Shown: positions 9,414 through 18,423 of the stretch, in pieces
Numbering within the stretch: position 1 is the stretch's first letter
Layout of the letters: the number at the start of each line of letters is the position of its first letter
DNA from: Paracoccaceae bacterium
GTDB taxonomy: Bacteria > Pseudomonadota > Alphaproteobacteria > Rhodobacterales > Rhodobacteraceae
Assembly (NCBI GenBank): GCA_902512685.1
Contig: CABXKH010000002.1
Location: 28,244 to 92,243 of the forward strand
Direction: 5' to 3'
DNA length: 64,000 nucleotides
Notes under the pieces: generated by a model
The model's database searches: none
Told to the model about the DNA's origin: nothing
What the model saw: only the letters and a program-made list of their open reading frames with translations
Program-made: the position numbers and the translations under genes

Positions 9414-10379
9414 ATGGCATTACTAAAAGTTGAAAATCTGTCGGTTGAATTTCAAACCAATGATGGCGCTGTGCAGGCGGTCAAAGATCTGAGCTTTGAG
9501 CTGGAAAAGGGGCATTCCTTGGCAATTGTCGGGGAAAGCGGATCCGGTAAATCGCAAACCGCTTTTTCAATCATGGGCCTGCTGGCCGAAAATGGACGCA
9601 GCAGCGGCCGGGTTCTGATCGAAGGAAAAGACATTCTTAACCTTCCGATCTCTGAGCTCAATACATATCGTGCCGAAAAAATGGCTATGATTTTTCAAGA
9701 TCCGATGACCTCGCTCAACCCCTATCTGCGAGTGTCAGAGCAGATGGTCGAGGTTTTGATACATCATCGGGGCATGAGCAAACGTGAGGCTACGGCGCGG
9801 GCCATCGCAATGCTGGATGCAGTGCGTATACCCGAAGCTAAAAACCGCGTGCATATGTATCCGCATGAATTTTCTGGCGGGATGCGGCAACGGGTGATGA
9901 TCGCGATGGCGCTTTTGTGCGAGCCAGAATTATTGATTGCCGATGAACCAACAACGGCCCTAGATGTGACGGTTCAAGATCAAATTATGTCTTTGCTGAG
10001 TGATTTGCAAAAAGAGTTTCAAATGTCGCTGGTCTTGATCACCCATGATCTGGGCATCGTGGCCCAGAGCTGCGAAAAAGTTTTGGTGCTTTATGGGGGG
10101 CAAATGATGGAATATGATGACATCAAGCCATTGTTTGCCAGACCTGGCCACCCCTATACTCAGGCGCTTTTATCCGCGATCCCTCGGCTGGATCAAGGCA
10201 ATGACGCATTGAATGCTATTCCGGGAAATCCACCCAATATGATGAATATGCCCAAGGGCTGCCCATTTTCGCCCCGCTGTGAGTATGTGGTGGACCATTG
10301 CAGAACCGACCGCGCGATTGTTGTGCCCAGCGGCAGCGGTTTGCGCGCCTGCCACAAACCCAAGGAGGAATTGGTATGA
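9414..10379 (+). CDS. oppD: oligopeptide ABC transporter ATP-binding protein OppD
   Basis: An ATPase of 321 residues. Visible motifs are Walker A (GESGSGKS), the Q-loop (IFQDPMTSLNP), the ABC signature (FSGGMRQRVMIAMAL), Walker B (LLIADEPTTALD), the H-loop (LITHDLG), and the C-terminal oligopeptide-transporter extension with the cysteine-containing GCPFSPRCEY segment, which is near a 4Fe-4S-like site in this family. The stop overlaps the oppF start as ATGA. Confidence 0.93.
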   Translation: MALLKVENLSVEFQTNDGAVQAVKDLSFELEKGHSLAIVGESGSGKSQTAFSIMGLLAENGRSSGRVLIEGKDILNLPISELNTYRAEKMAMIFQDPMTSLNPYLRVSEQMVEVLIHHRGMSKREATARAIAMLDAVRIPEAKNRVHMYPHEFSGGMRQRVMIAMALLCEPELLIADEPTTALDVTVQDQIMSLLSDLQKEFQMSLVLITHDLGIVAQSCEKVLVLYGGQMMEYDDIKPLFARPGHPYTQALLSAIPRLDQGNDALNAIPGNPPNMMNMPKGCPFSPRCEYVVDHCRTDRAIVVPSGSGLRACHKPKEELV

Positions 10380-11380
10380 CGACGCCCGAGCCAATTCTAT
10401 CTGTACGCGATCTATCCGTGGTGTTTGAAGTTGTCCGCCGCGGTGCCATGCCCTGGACACCGAAGGATAAACTGAGGGCGGTGGATAATATCAGCTTTGA
10501 TCTTTATCCTGGTCAAACCCTTGGGGTGGTCGGGGAAAGCGGCTGCGGCAAATCCACTTTGGCGCGTGCGATTATCCGTATGTTGCCAGCTGAAACAGGA
10601 CAAGTTCTGTGGCTGGGGCAGGATTTAGTCAGCACAAGCGATGCTGCAATGAAAGAAAAACGCCGCGATCTGCAGATGATTTTCCAAGACCCACTGGCTT
10701 CGCTTGATCCGCGGATGACAATTGGCGAAATTGTTGCCGAACCGCTAAAGACCCATTTTCCACGCATGAGCAAAGCCGAGCGCGGGGTAAAAGTGCGGCA
10801 GGTACTGGAAAAAGTTGGAATTCTGCCGAATTTGATCAACCGCTATCCGCATGAGTTTTCCGGCGGCCAATGCCAGCGGATCGGGATCGCAAGGGCCTTG
10901 ATCATCAATCCTAAACTGATCATCTGTGATGAGCCGGTCTCGGCGCTGGATGTGTCGATTCAAGCGCAGGTGATCAACCTGTTGATGGAATTGCAGAGCG
11001 AGCTGGGTCTATCGCTGGTGTTCATCGCGCATGATCTAAGCGTGGTAAAGCATATTTCGGATCGGGTGATGGTGCTATACTTGGGAAATATGGTTGAATT
11101 TGCCGGCAGCGAAGATTTTTATACCCGTCCGCTGCATCCCTATGCTCAGGCATTGATCGCATCGGTGCCTGTGCCGGATCCAACGGTTCCAAAAAAGCCA
11201 CAGGATGCGTTGATTGCAGGGGATTTGCCATCGCCGATTAATCCGCCCTCGGGCTGCGTTTTTCGCACCCGGTGCCGTCATTCGACAGATATTTGCGCAG
11301 AACAAAAACCGGTCCCAGATACGGCAAACAAAGATCATTTGGTCGCCTGTCATCATTGGCGGCAGGTCAATGCTGGATAA
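10376..11380 (+). CDS. oppF: oligopeptide ABC transporter ATP-binding protein OppF
   Basis: The partner ATPase, 334 residues, with Walker A (GESGCGKST), Q-loop (IFQDPLASLDP), signature (FSGGQCQRIGIARAL), Walker B (LIICDEPVSALD), H-loop (IAHDLS) and the C-terminal GCVFRTRCRH segment. The start at 10376 overlaps the oppD stop (ATGA) and follows AAGGAGG. A longer frame from 10298 lies inside oppD and is not the true start. With OppD it energises uptake through OppBC. Confidence 0.93.
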   Translation: MTTPEPILSVRDLSVVFEVVRRGAMPWTPKDKLRAVDNISFDLYPGQTLGVVGESGCGKSTLARAIIRMLPAETGQVLWLGQDLVSTSDAAMKEKRRDLQMIFQDPLASLDPRMTIGEIVAEPLKTHFPRMSKAERGVKVRQVLEKVGILPNLINRYPHEFSGGQCQRIGIARALIINPKLIICDEPVSALDVSIQAQVINLLMELQSELGLSLVFIAHDLSVVKHISDRVMVLYLGNMVEFAGSEDFYTRPLHPYAQALIASVPVPDPTVPKKPQDALIAGDLPSPINPPSGCVFRTRCRHSTDICAEQKPVPDTANKDHLVACHHWRQVNAG

Positions 11381-12182
11381 GTTATCGCTGGGCTTGCGCA
11401 CCGAGCTCATGATGCTGAAACCCTTTGGCGGGCTAACATCGCACTTTGATTGTTTGCAATTTGTATCGCCGGCGATGCCGGATTACTTTTTTGGCAATTG
11501 CCTGATTTTTTCTAAGCCACCTGAGGCGGGTGATTTTTCCCGTTGGACATCGCGGTTTGAAGCCTTGTTCGCAGAGATGGCAGGCATTCGGCACCAGACA
11601 TTTCTATGGCCCAGCCACCGCTTTGATCCATCAGATATTTTGCTCTTTACAGAAGCCGGTTTTGAACTTGATGCGACGACTGTAATGGCCAGTACGCACC
11701 CTAAAGCGCACAGATCTTTAGGGCGGGGAATTGCACTGCGCCAAGTGACATCTGATGCAGACTGGCAAGCCGCGTCTGATCTTCAGATTTCGGTTGGTTT
11801 AGAGGATATGGAATACGCTGGCTACAGTGATTTTGAACGCCGTAGGATGGCAGTTTTGCGGCGCTGGGCCGAAGCTGGTAATGGCGGTTGGTTCGGGGCT
11901 TTTGAAGGCTCTAAATTGGTTGGCTCACTTGGTCTTTATGTTGAAAACGGGTTGGCCCGTTATCAGGCGGTTGGCACGCATAAAAAATATCGCGGGCGCG
12001 GCATCGCTGGCGCTTTGCTTGAATTTGCGGCGCAGTGTAGCGCAGAGCAGCATAACGTTGAGCAGTTTGTGATCATTGCCGATCAGGACAGCACTGCGCA
12101 TCGGCTTTATCTAAAGAGCGGATTTGATTTTCATTCCGCTGAGCATGCGCTCATGCGTGCGCCCCAATCCAAACCTGACTGA
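11370..12182 (+). CDS. GNAT family N-acetyltransferase
   Basis: A protein of about 270 residues. The C-terminal half is a GNAT fold with the acetyl-CoA loop KYRGRGIAGALLEFA and the C-terminal strand DQDSTAHRLYLKSGF. The N-terminal half is less typical and may be a divergent second GNAT-like domain. The ATG at 11370 lies 11 bases inside the oppF end, so the gene is probably the last of the opp operon. A longer frame to 11214 is just overlap with oppF. The acceptor substrate is unknown, but a peptide or amino-acid role would fit the operon. Confidence 0.75.
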   Translation: MLDKLSLGLRTELMMLKPFGGLTSHFDCLQFVSPAMPDYFFGNCLIFSKPPEAGDFSRWTSRFEALFAEMAGIRHQTFLWPSHRFDPSDILLFTEAGFELDATTVMASTHPKAHRSLGRGIALRQVTSDADWQAASDLQISVGLEDMEYAGYSDFERRRMAVLRRWAEAGNGGWFGAFEGSKLVGSLGLYVENGLARYQAVGTHKKYRGRGIAGALLEFAAQCSAEQHNVEQFVIIADQDSTAHRLYLKSGFDFHSAEHALMRAPQSKPD

Positions 12183-12201
12183 CTGCAAAAAAGTAAAAAG
12201 C

Positions 12202-12747
12202 TCAGTGAGATTTTTCGCTCAAGTAGCGCAATTCGGCCATTAGCCCCTTGATTGCTGTGAAGTAGCGCTCGTTTGTAAGATTGCCCTCTTCGTCAAATTC
12301 TTGCGCGGCATTGGCCACGGCAACCATAGGCGCCGAAATCAGCTGCGCTCCAAAGGGGGTCAGGCAGTGGCGCAGCATATATTGCGCTGTTTCGCCCCCC
12401 GAGCGACCACTCGCGGCGCTCATCACTGCCACTGGCTTGGTTTTCCATACTCCGCCTGGAACACGGCTCACCCAATCCAAGCCGTTCTTAAGAGCGCCTG
12501 ATAGGCCCTTGTTATACTCAGGTCCGACCACAATAATCCCATCAGCGGATTTAATTGCATCGGCAAGATGTTGAACCTGTTCCGGAATGCCATCGCGGTC
12601 CTCAAGATCCTCGTCATAAAGTGGCAGATTGAGCGAGATTTCTTGATAACTGCAAGGTCCAAAAAGCTGAACGGCTTGGTTCAGTAATTTTCGGTTATAG
12701 GACTGTGTTCTCAAAGATCCGCACAGACCGAGTATCGTTGGTGTCAT
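12202..12747 (-). CDS. NADPH-dependent FMN reductase family protein
   Basis: A 181-residue flavodoxin-like protein of the NADPH:FMN reductase family. The N-terminus has the FMN phosphate loop GLCGSLRTQSYNRKLL, and the middle has the family's GPEYNKGLSGALKNGLDW motif. It reduces FMN or quinone-like acceptors, and the natural substrate is not fixed by sequence. It is convergent with the GNAT gene, with an 18-bp gap. The probable 6S RNA lies upstream on the same strand. Confidence 0.88.
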   Translation of the reverse strand: MTPTILGLCGSLRTQSYNRKLLNQAVQLFGPCSYQEISLNLPLYDEDLEDRDGIPEQVQHLADAIKSADGIIVVGPEYNKGLSGALKNGLDWVSRVPGGVWKTKPVAVMSAASGRSGGETAQYMLRHCLTPFGAQLISAPMVAVANAAQEFDEEGNLTNERYFTAIKGLMAELRYLSEKSH

Positions 12748-12797
12748 TGGCGAAATGCCCCTATGCTTTTTCGCAATCTAGCTTGGCTGCCGCGCAG

Positions 12798-12972
12798 GCA
12801 TAAAATAAAGTGGCGGGACCGTAGCAACCGTAGGGTGTTTTATTCCCGAGGACCTGTGTGAACAGGTGGGCGCCAGGTAAATGGACCAGGATCCAAACAG
12901 AGCCAGCTCCCTCGGAAGTGCTTAAGGCCAACGGAATGTAACCGGACACGAGAAGAACAGAACCGCCAGTTT
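12798..12972 (-). ncRNA. ssrS: probable 6S RNA
   Basis: About 170 nt between two genes that looks like 6S RNA, the regulator that mimics an open promoter and holds RNA polymerase. The ends pair (UGGCGG..CUGU at 12957–12968 with ACGG..CCGCCA at 12811–12822). The 3' half has a hairpin ACCUGU/ACAGGU at 12852–12867, then CCUCGGGA and an ACACCCUACGGUUGC segment, the same order as the CACC-hairpin and ACAGCCUGCGGCGGC in E. coli 6S. The length fits, and a plausible promoter sits just upstream. A 92-codon frame covers the same strand but has no recognisable protein features. The exact ends are estimates. Confidence 0.6.
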
Positions 12973-12974
12973 GA

Positions 12975-13003
12975 CAGCTAGGCCTTGAGGGGCCAAAAAG
13001 CAA
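12975..13003 (-). promoter_or_regulatory. putative promoter of the 6S RNA
   Basis: On the minus strand TTGCTT (12998–13003) and TAGCTG (12975–12980) are separated by 17 bases, a good sigma-70 spacing, and would start transcription at about 12970. It overlaps the leader of the divergent mmcB gene. Confidence 0.45.
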
Positions 13004-13059
13004 GTCCAGTGGCGGAATGTTGCCTTGCAAAATCATCATTAATTTTCCATCCTTTTCTG

Positions 13060-13509
13060 ATGGAGATATTCACCTCAAAACAACTAACGCCGGGTCAGAA
13101 GCTGGCGCGCGGCGCGGCGCGTCATTTAACCAGCTTGGGATATGCCAGTATTGAAGAGTTCGTGCCCAGCAGAGGGCTGCGGGTGGATATCATGGCGCTT
13201 GGGCCAAAGGGCGAGCTGTGGATTGTTGAATGCAAATCATCGCGTGAAGATTTCACCGGTGATGATAAATGGCATAATTATCTGCAGTGGTGTGACCGCT
13301 ATTTTTGGGCGGTAGATGCCGATTTTCCAACCGACCTTTTACCAGCTGAGCATGGGTTGATTATAGCGGATGCCTATGATGGCGAAATTATTCGTAACGC
13401 CCCATTGGCGCCGCTGGCTGCTGCACGTCGCAAGGCACTGCTACAAAAGTTCGCCTTTCATGCAGCGCGGCGGTTGCAGCGGTGGCGCGATCCTGAATTT
13501 TACTTGTGA
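13060..13509 (+). CDS. mmcB: MmcB family DNA repair protein
   Basis: A 149-residue protein of the MmcB family (formerly DUF1052), an SOS-linked protein in Caulobacter needed for tolerance of mitomycin C. It has a restriction-endonuclease-like core: RVDIMALGPKGELWIVECKSS (the D...E-x-K pattern, residues about 42–62) followed by DKWHNYLQWCDRYFWAV. I prefer the ATG at 13060 over the TTG at 12985, because the longer form runs through the 6S promoter region and adds residues without family likeness. Confidence 0.85.
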   Translation: MEIFTSKQLTPGQKLARGAARHLTSLGYASIEEFVPSRGLRVDIMALGPKGELWIVECKSSREDFTGDDKWHNYLQWCDRYFWAVDADFPTDLLPAEHGLIIADAYDGEIIRNAPLAPLAAARRKALLQKFAFHAARRLQRWRDPEFYL

Positions 13510-13511
13510 AG

Positions 13512-13703
13512 TTAGGACTTTAACAAGCTGCGCGCGCCTTTTGCGGCGGCGATGATTTCCTGCGCGATCTCATCTGCCTCATCGGGATCAAAATCCATTG
13601 GAAGCTCGATGGCACCGCCAGAGACATATATCCGCACCATACCGGTGTCGGTTGGACCGATTTGCAGGTTGGTTTCAATTTCGGATGGTGTGTTGATACC
13701 CAT
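13512..13703 (-). CDS. DUF6324 family small protein
   Basis: A 63-residue acidic protein of a small family found in Rhodobacterales. Recognisable pieces are MGINTPSEIETNLQIGPTD, MVRIYVSGGAIELPMDF and DPDEADEIAQEI. The ATG at 13703 gives the family length; a longer frame to 13820 adds 39 unrelated residues. Function is unknown. It converges on mmcB with a 2-bp gap. Confidence 0.75.
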   Translation of the reverse strand: MGINTPSEIETNLQIGPTDTGMVRIYVSGGAIELPMDFDPDEADEIAQEIIAAAKGARSLLKS

Positions 13704-13853
13704 ATGTGCGGCTCCTCGTTCGGTTATAGGGCTTACTTGGCCTTGGGCGGTTTTGCAAGATCGCCATAGTTTGCAAAAAATGGGCTTTGCTGGCATTCTT
13801 AACCTCAATAACCCTTGCAATTGTGCCCGTGCAAAGTTACATCGCGTGCCAGT

Positions 13854-13930
13854 GCCGCCTTAGCTCAGTAGGTTAGAGCGCTGGATTGTGGATCCAGAGG
13901 TCCCCCGTTCAAGCCGGGGAGGCGGTACCA
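13854..13930 (+). tRNA. tRNA-His (GTG)
   Basis: A full cloverleaf: acceptor GCCGCCT/AGGCGGT (first pair G·U), D arm GCTC...GAGC, anticodon arm CTGGA-TTGTGGA-TCCAG with anticodon GTG, and T arm CCCCG-TTCAAGC-CGGGG. The encoded CCA is at 13928–13930. The discriminator is A73 and the base before G1 is T, so there is no encoded G-1, as known for most alphaproteobacterial tRNA-His. Confidence 0.96.
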
Positions 13931-14000
13931 TACAGACCTGCACGAAAAATATGCCGGTAGACGGCAATGCCTAATCTGTAAGTGCGGTGAGAAAGTGCCG

Positions 14001-15800
14001 CTAGCTGTCCATTTTAAGCGCTGAAATAAACGCCTCTTGCGGAATATCGACCTTACCGAACTGGCGCATTTTCTTTTTGCCGGCCTTTTGTTTGTCCAGC
14101 AGCTTGCGCTTACGGGTGGCGTCCCCGCCATAACATTTTGCGGTTACGTCTTTGCGCAGGGCGGCAAGCGTTTCGCGGGCGATTACTTTGCCGCCAATTG
14201 CGGCCTGGATCGGAATTTTAAACATATGGCGCGGGATCAAATCTTTGAGCTTTTCGCACATTGCCCGGCCGCGGGTTTCCGAGCGGTCGCGGTGCACCAT
14301 GATTGACAGCGCATCAACAGGTTCGTCATTGACCAAAATAGACATCTTCACCAGATTGTCCTCACGGTATCCCGTGAGCTGGTAATCAAAACTGGCATAG
14401 CCTTTGGTGACGGATTTTAGGCGGTCATAAAAATCAAACACCACCTCATTAAGCGGAAGATCGTATACCACCATGGCGCGGCTGCCGGCATAGGTCAGAT
14501 CAAGTTGAATACCACGCCGGTCCTGACAGAGTTTAAGTACATCGCCGAGAAATTCGTCAGGCACAAGGATCGTGGCCTTGATGCGCGGTTCTTCTAGATG
14601 ATCTACTTTGCTTAAATCGGGCATGTCTGCCGGATTATGCAGCTCGATCTGTTCACCGTCGCGCATGTAAATATGATAAATCACCGAAGGTGCGGTGGTG
14701 ATCAATTCGATGTTATATTCCCGCTCGATCCGGTCGCGTATCACCTCAAGATGAAGCAGCCCAAGAAAGCCGCAGCGAAAGCCAAATCCTAGCGCCGCCG
14801 AGGTTTCCATTTCAGAGCTAAAGGACGCATCATTGAGCGCCAGTTTTTCAATTGCATCGCGCAGATCTTCAAATTCGGCGCTGTCCACCGGAAACAGACC
14901 ACAGAACACAACTGGCTGGCTGGGTTTGAAACCTTCAAGCGGCACATCAGTGCCCTTTTTCTCATGCGTTATCGTATCGCCAACGCTGGTGTCACGCACT
15001 TGCTTGATGGATGCGGTGATAAAGCCGATTTCTCCGGGGCCAAGGGCCGCGATATCCTGCATTTCCGGGCGAAACACACCGATCCGGTCAATATGGTGAG
15101 TGGACCCATTTGACAGCATCTTGACCCGGTCGCCTTTTTTCAGCACCCCATCCATGACCCGCACCAAAACCACAACGCCAAGATAGCTGTCATACCAGCT
15201 GTCCACCAGCATGGCTTTTAGTGGGGCCTCACGGTCCCCACCCGGAGCAGGCAGATGTTTGACAATGGCTTCAAGGGTTTCTTTGATCCCGACGCCGGTT
15301 TTTGCACTGACCTGGATCGCCTCGGATGCATCTATCCCGATCACATCTTCGATCTGTTCGGCCACCCGGTCGCAGTCGCTGGCCGGCAGATCAATTTTAT
15401 TCAGCACAGGCACAATTTCATGATCTGCATCGATGGCCTGATAGACATTGGCAAGGGTTTGCGCTTCGACCCCTTGGGTGCTGTCGACCACCAAAAGCGA
15501 GCCCTCAACTGCGCGCATAGAGCGGCTGACCTCATAGGCAAAATCCACATGGCCGGGGGTATCGATAAGGTTGAGCACATAGCTTTCACCATTGTCGGCC
15601 TGATAATCAATGCGCACTGTATTGGCTTTGATTGTAATCCCGCGTTCACGCTCGATATCCATGGCATCGAGCAGTTGCTCTTTCATATCACGATCTTTCA
15701 CAGTGCCGGTCGATTGAATAAGCCGGTCAGCCAAAGTCGATTTGCCATGATCGATATGCGCAACGATTGAGAAATTGCGGATTTTGTTAAGCTCTGTCAT
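14001..15800 (-). CDS. lepA: elongation factor 4 (LepA)
   Basis: A 599-residue ribosomal GTPase that can back-translocate or re-sort stalled ribosomes. The GTP-binding motifs are all present: AHIDHGKST (G1), the RGITI switch, DTPGHVDF (G3) and NKIDLPAS (G4). The C-terminus has the LepA-specific lysine-rich end ([20 protein letters not shown]). The ATG at 15800 gives the standard start ([19 protein letters not shown]); a longer frame to 15896 adds 32 unrelated residues. The start is about 100 bp from the upstream esterase gene. Confidence 0.97.
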   Translation of the reverse strand: MTELNKIRNFSIVAHIDHGKSTLADRLIQSTGTVKDRDMKEQLLDAMDIERERGITIKANTVRIDYQADNGESYVLNLIDTPGHVDFAYEVSRSMRAVEGSLLVVDSTQGVEAQTLANVYQAIDADHEIVPVLNKIDLPASDCDRVAEQIEDVIGIDASEAIQVSAKTGVGIKETLEAIVKHLPAPGGDREAPLKAMLVDSWYDSYLGVVVLVRVMDGVLKKGDRVKMLSNGSTHHIDRIGVFRPEMQDIAALGPGEIGFITASIKQVRDTSVGDTITHEKKGTDVPLEGFKPSQPVVFCGLFPVDSAEFEDLRDAIEKLALNDASFSSEMETSAALGFGFRCGFLGLLHLEVIRDRIEREYNIELITTAPSVIYHIYMRDGEQIELHNPADMPDLSKVDHLEEPRIKATILVPDEFLGDVLKLCQDRRGIQLDLTYAGSRAMVVYDLPLNEVVFDFYDRLKSVTKGYASFDYQLTGYREDNLVKMSILVNDEPVDALSIMVHRDRSETRGRAMCEKLKDLIPRHMFKIPIQAAIGGKVIARETLAALRKDVTAKCYGGDATRKRKLLDKQKAGKKKMRQFGKVDIPQEAFISALKMDS

Positions 15801-15901
15801 GGGCGTGATATGAGTTGATTTTGGGCTTTGGTCAAGGTGCGAATAAACGATTGTTTTGTTCACGTGCTTTGGAGGGCGTGGCGCAATGCCGCGCAAAGCT
15901 G

Positions 15902-16687
15902 TTAAAGAGCGCCGTAATCAAAAAAGACGCGAAGGGAGGCTTCGAACGCGCGCGGTTGTTCGGCGTGAAGCCAATGACCCGCATTTGGAATTTTGGCAAA
16001 CCGTGCGGTCGGGAAAAGGGCTTTGATCTGCGGCCGCATCTCAGGGGTCACATAGGTGCTATCGGCGCCGGATAAAAACAACGTCGGTTTTTCAAACTGC
16101 TTGTCGATTTTGGGGAAGCCGATGATTTTTGGCATTTCTTGCTCAAGCACATCCAGATTAAGCTTCCAGCGGCGGTTTTTAAGGTCCAAAGACTGGGTGA
16201 AAAAACTGTGTAAAGCCGGCTCTTCGATCTGCTTTGCAAGCGCTGATATAGCCTCGGATCGCTTTTCGATTTTGCTTAAATCTACAGATCTCATGGCTTT
16301 GATATATTGGCTTTGATCATGGCTGTAGCCGACTGGAGCAATATCAGCCACGCAAAGGCGGTCCACCAATTTGGGGTGCTCAAGCGCTAATATCATCGCC
16401 GCTTTGCCGCCCATGGAGTGACCAATAATATTCATCGGCACACCCTCCTGAGCGATCACCTTAGCCAGATCTTCGGCCATATCAAAATAGCTGTTGCTTT
16501 GATACCAAGGGCTGTCACCATGGTTTCGCTGATCAACCGCTATAACGCGTCTATCTTTTGCCAATCGTTTGCTGATAATCCCCCAGTTGCGCGCCGATCC
16601 ATAGAGCCCGTGAACGATCAAAACCGGGGGCAGGGCAGAGCGGTCTTCCGCAGGGTGGTCAATAAAGTGAAGCATCTTGATGTGCAT
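15902..16687 (-). CDS. alpha/beta-hydrolase (YbfF-like esterase)
   Basis: A 261-residue alpha/beta-hydrolase. The oxyanion region [13 protein letters not shown], the nucleophile elbow GHSMGGKA (Ser near residue 93) and the catalytic-His segment [10 protein letters not shown] are present, giving a complete triad with the Asp of SGADSTYV. The RNHGDSP segment and length resemble the E. coli YbfF group of acyl-CoA/ester hydrolases. The substrate is unknown. It is divergent from the SRAP gene and in line with lepA. Confidence 0.88.
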   Translation of the reverse strand: MHIKMLHFIDHPAEDRSALPPVLIVHGLYGSARNWGIISKRLAKDRRVIAVDQRNHGDSPWYQSNSYFDMAEDLAKVIAQEGVPMNIIGHSMGGKAAMILALEHPKLVDRLCVADIAPVGYSHDQSQYIKAMRSVDLSKIEKRSEAISALAKQIEEPALHSFFTQSLDLKNRRWKLNLDVLEQEMPKIIGFPKIDKQFEKPTLFLSGADSTYVTPEMRPQIKALFPTARFAKIPNAGHWLHAEQPRAFEASLRVFFDYGAL

Positions 16688-16750
16688 AGCGCAGCTCTTG
16701 ACGGGTGACCAGACTTTCTAATTTCATTTAAGCTTGTTAAAGCTGCAGGG

Positions 16751-17416
16751 ATGTGTGGACGTTTTGCAATAACTTTGCCCTCGGACGCTATGGCGCAGCT
16801 GTTCAAGGCTATGCCGTCTAATGAGCTACCCAATGTGCCCAATTATAACGTTTGTCCCACCAACCCCGTGCATGTGATCCATCGCAGTGACAGCGACCGG
16901 CGGTTGGTTCAAATGCGCTGGGGCTTTATTCCTAAATGGTATAAAAAACCTGGAGGCGGCATACTGCTCATCAATGCCCGCAGTGAAACACTGGCGCAAT
17001 TACCCGCCTTTGCCGAAGCCTGCCGGACCCGCCGCTGTCTAATTCCGGCCACCGGTTTTTTTGAATGGACCAAAACCCAAGAAGGGCAACGGTTGCCGTG
17101 GTATATCACGTATAGTGACGCGGCGCCGCTGGCCTTTGCAGGGGTTTGGCAAAGCTGGGGGCAGGGCGAGCAGCAACAGAAAACATGCGCCATTGTAACA
17201 ACCAAGGCCAATGCCCAGATGCAGGGTTTGCATCACCGGGTGCCTGTAATACTTGGCCCAGAGGACTGGCCGCTTTGGCTGGGAGAGGCCGGCAAAGGGG
17301 CCGCGCGTTTGATGCAGCCATTGGCCGATGGTGCACTGTGCTTTCACAGGGTAGATACCGCCGTTAATTCTAATCGCGCCAGTGGGCCCGAATTAATTGA
17401 GACGATTTTCGCGTGA
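16751..17416 (+). CDS. SRAP/YedK family abasic-site processing protein
   Basis: A 221-residue SOS response-associated peptidase (HMCES/YedK) protein that crosslinks to abasic sites in single-stranded DNA and shields them. The catalytic Cys2 is in MCGRFA. The family's NVCPTN, MRWGFIPKW, NARSETL, RCLIPATGFFEW and LHHRVPVIL motifs are all visible, including the Glu of the FFEW motif and the His of HHRVP. Length is normal. Confidence 0.93.
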   Translation: MCGRFAITLPSDAMAQLFKAMPSNELPNVPNYNVCPTNPVHVIHRSDSDRRLVQMRWGFIPKWYKKPGGGILLINARSETLAQLPAFAEACRTRRCLIPATGFFEWTKTQEGQRLPWYITYSDAAPLAFAGVWQSWGQGEQQQKTCAIVTTKANAQMQGLHHRVPVILGPEDWPLWLGEAGKGAARLMQPLADGALCFHRVDTAVNSNRASGPELIETIFA

Positions 17417-17474
17417 AGGCCGATCTTCTGGCTTGACGCCCCATGGGGGTTGTTTTATCACCCAGCTTCAGTGA

Positions 17475-17548
17475 GCGGGTATGGTGAAATGGTATCATAA
17501 GAGCCTTCCAAGCTTAAGGTGCGGGTTCGATTCCCGCTACCCGCTCCA
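17475..17548 (+). tRNA. tRNA-Gly (TCC)
   Basis: Acceptor GCGGGTA/TACCCGC, T arm GCGGG-TTCGATT-CCCGC, anticodon loop CTTCCAA with anticodon TCC at 17507–17509, and encoded CCA at 17546–17548. The D arm is GTGA/TCAT. The 27–43 pair of the anticodon stem is A·A, a mild weakness. AT-rich sequence begins directly after it. Confidence 0.93.
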
Positions 17549-17747
17549 AGTGCATTAATCCATTTTTAATCAATAGGTTAGCATACATACTGTGACCTAT
17601 TTATACCTAGGTTTGTACCTAAATAATAAAAGTTAAAATATAATCTTGCAGCAATAGCTTTAGCATTTTGGAAGCTGTCTGTTGAAATTAGGAATCAATT
17701 TTACGGTTTCTTTGCTATTCAGGCGTTGGTTTTAGTTTCCAACATGG

Positions 17748-18098
17748 TCAAGACCTCTCCAAATAGTAAGTTACGCAATCCTGAACGCGTCTAAACCGGT
17801 CACCACCTAATTGAGTACCCCCAAACCATCGAGTGACAACGACTACATGATCGAACAACTTTTCCCGTTCGAGCATTCTAACGATAACCATGCCAGCTCC
17901 AGCTTCCCCATCATCATTCTTCAAGGGTCCTCCATCAGATAAAAGCACTGCCCAGGTGTTATGCGTCGCCTTGGCATACTTCTTACTCTTCTTGAGCGCT
18001 TTAAGGACAGCTAAAGCTTCGTCCTTTGACGATGCGGGAGCGCCGGACACTGAATACTTCGAGCCGCGATCATTGATGATGTTTTCAAATAACTGCAT
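17748..18098 (-). CDS. IMPACT-type (UPF0029) domain protein
   Basis: A 116-residue protein that is one Impact N-terminal domain, the same fold as YigZ. Residues 44–50 ATHNTWA, 62–69 DDGEAGAG and 90–101 RWFGGTQLGGDRF match the domain's three signatures. The last reads more like eukaryotic IMPACT (RWYGG..LGPDRF) than bacterial YigZ (RYFGG..LGTGG). It lacks the C-terminal half present in YigZ. A TAA lies four codons upstream in frame, so the start at 18098 is well bounded. IMPACT acts on translational control through GCN1 in eukaryotes; the bacterial role is not known. It sits just past tRNA-Gly in AT-rich DNA. Confidence 0.75.
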   Translation of the reverse strand: MQLFENIINDRGSKYSVSGAPASSKDEALAVLKALKKSKKYAKATHNTWAVLLSDGGPLKNDDGEAGAGMVIVRMLEREKLFDHVVVVTRWFGGTQLGGDRFRRVQDCVTYYLERS

Positions 18099-18324
18099 GG
18101 GTGAACTTTACGCTTGTTTATTGAACAAACAAAGCAGGAAGACGACATTTCTCAATACAATCAATGGGGTGCGATATTTGTTGGTGATAAGGTATTGTTT
18201 TTAAATCATAAATTAGGGCGCCACGGAATTCCCCAGTGCAAAAGGTACATGGACTCTATGCTCCAAGACGTGTTGCATCACGAACTGAGCCTGGTCAGCT
18301 TCGCTTTGCGGTACAATGATGATG

Positions 18325-18423
18325 TCATGAAAAGGATGCGAATGAATGCTTCACTTTCTTCCGCTTGATACCTCTGGCCAACTTATCAGTGGCTTCTTTC
18401 GATGTTCCGGATATCTTTTTCAT
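18325..18423 (-). mobile_element. truncated IS3-type transposase orfA remnant
   Basis: A 32-codon minus-strand frame starts at 18423, six bases after AAGGAG. Its beginning, MKKISGTSKEATDKL, followed by IKRKKVKHS, resembles the N-terminus of orfA of IS3-family transposases as I recall them (MKK...EA.DKL...I+RKTR). It stops after 32 residues, before the helix-turn-helix region, so only the 5' end of the element survives. A 46-bp near-copy lies at 23207–23252 on the other side of the RND operon. Confidence 0.5.
18378..18423 (-). repeat. 46-bp direct repeat, copy 1 (41/46 identical to copy 2)
   Basis: CCAACTTATCAG..GGCTTCTT.CGATGTT.CGGATATCTT.TT.AT occurs here and at 23207–23252 in the same orientation, with five mismatches by eye. 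The repeats bracket the RND efflux genes and are read as the same transposase N-terminus. Confidence 0.8.

Noticed and set aside
12761..13039. 92-codon minus-strand frame between the FMN reductase and mmcB genes
   Set aside because: It has no family-like features, lacks a good ribosome-binding site, and covers a probable 6S RNA whose structure explains the conservation better.
18114..18368. 84-codon plus-strand frame between the IMPACT gene and the RND operon
   Set aside because: It runs antisense to the transposase remnant and has no supporting motif.
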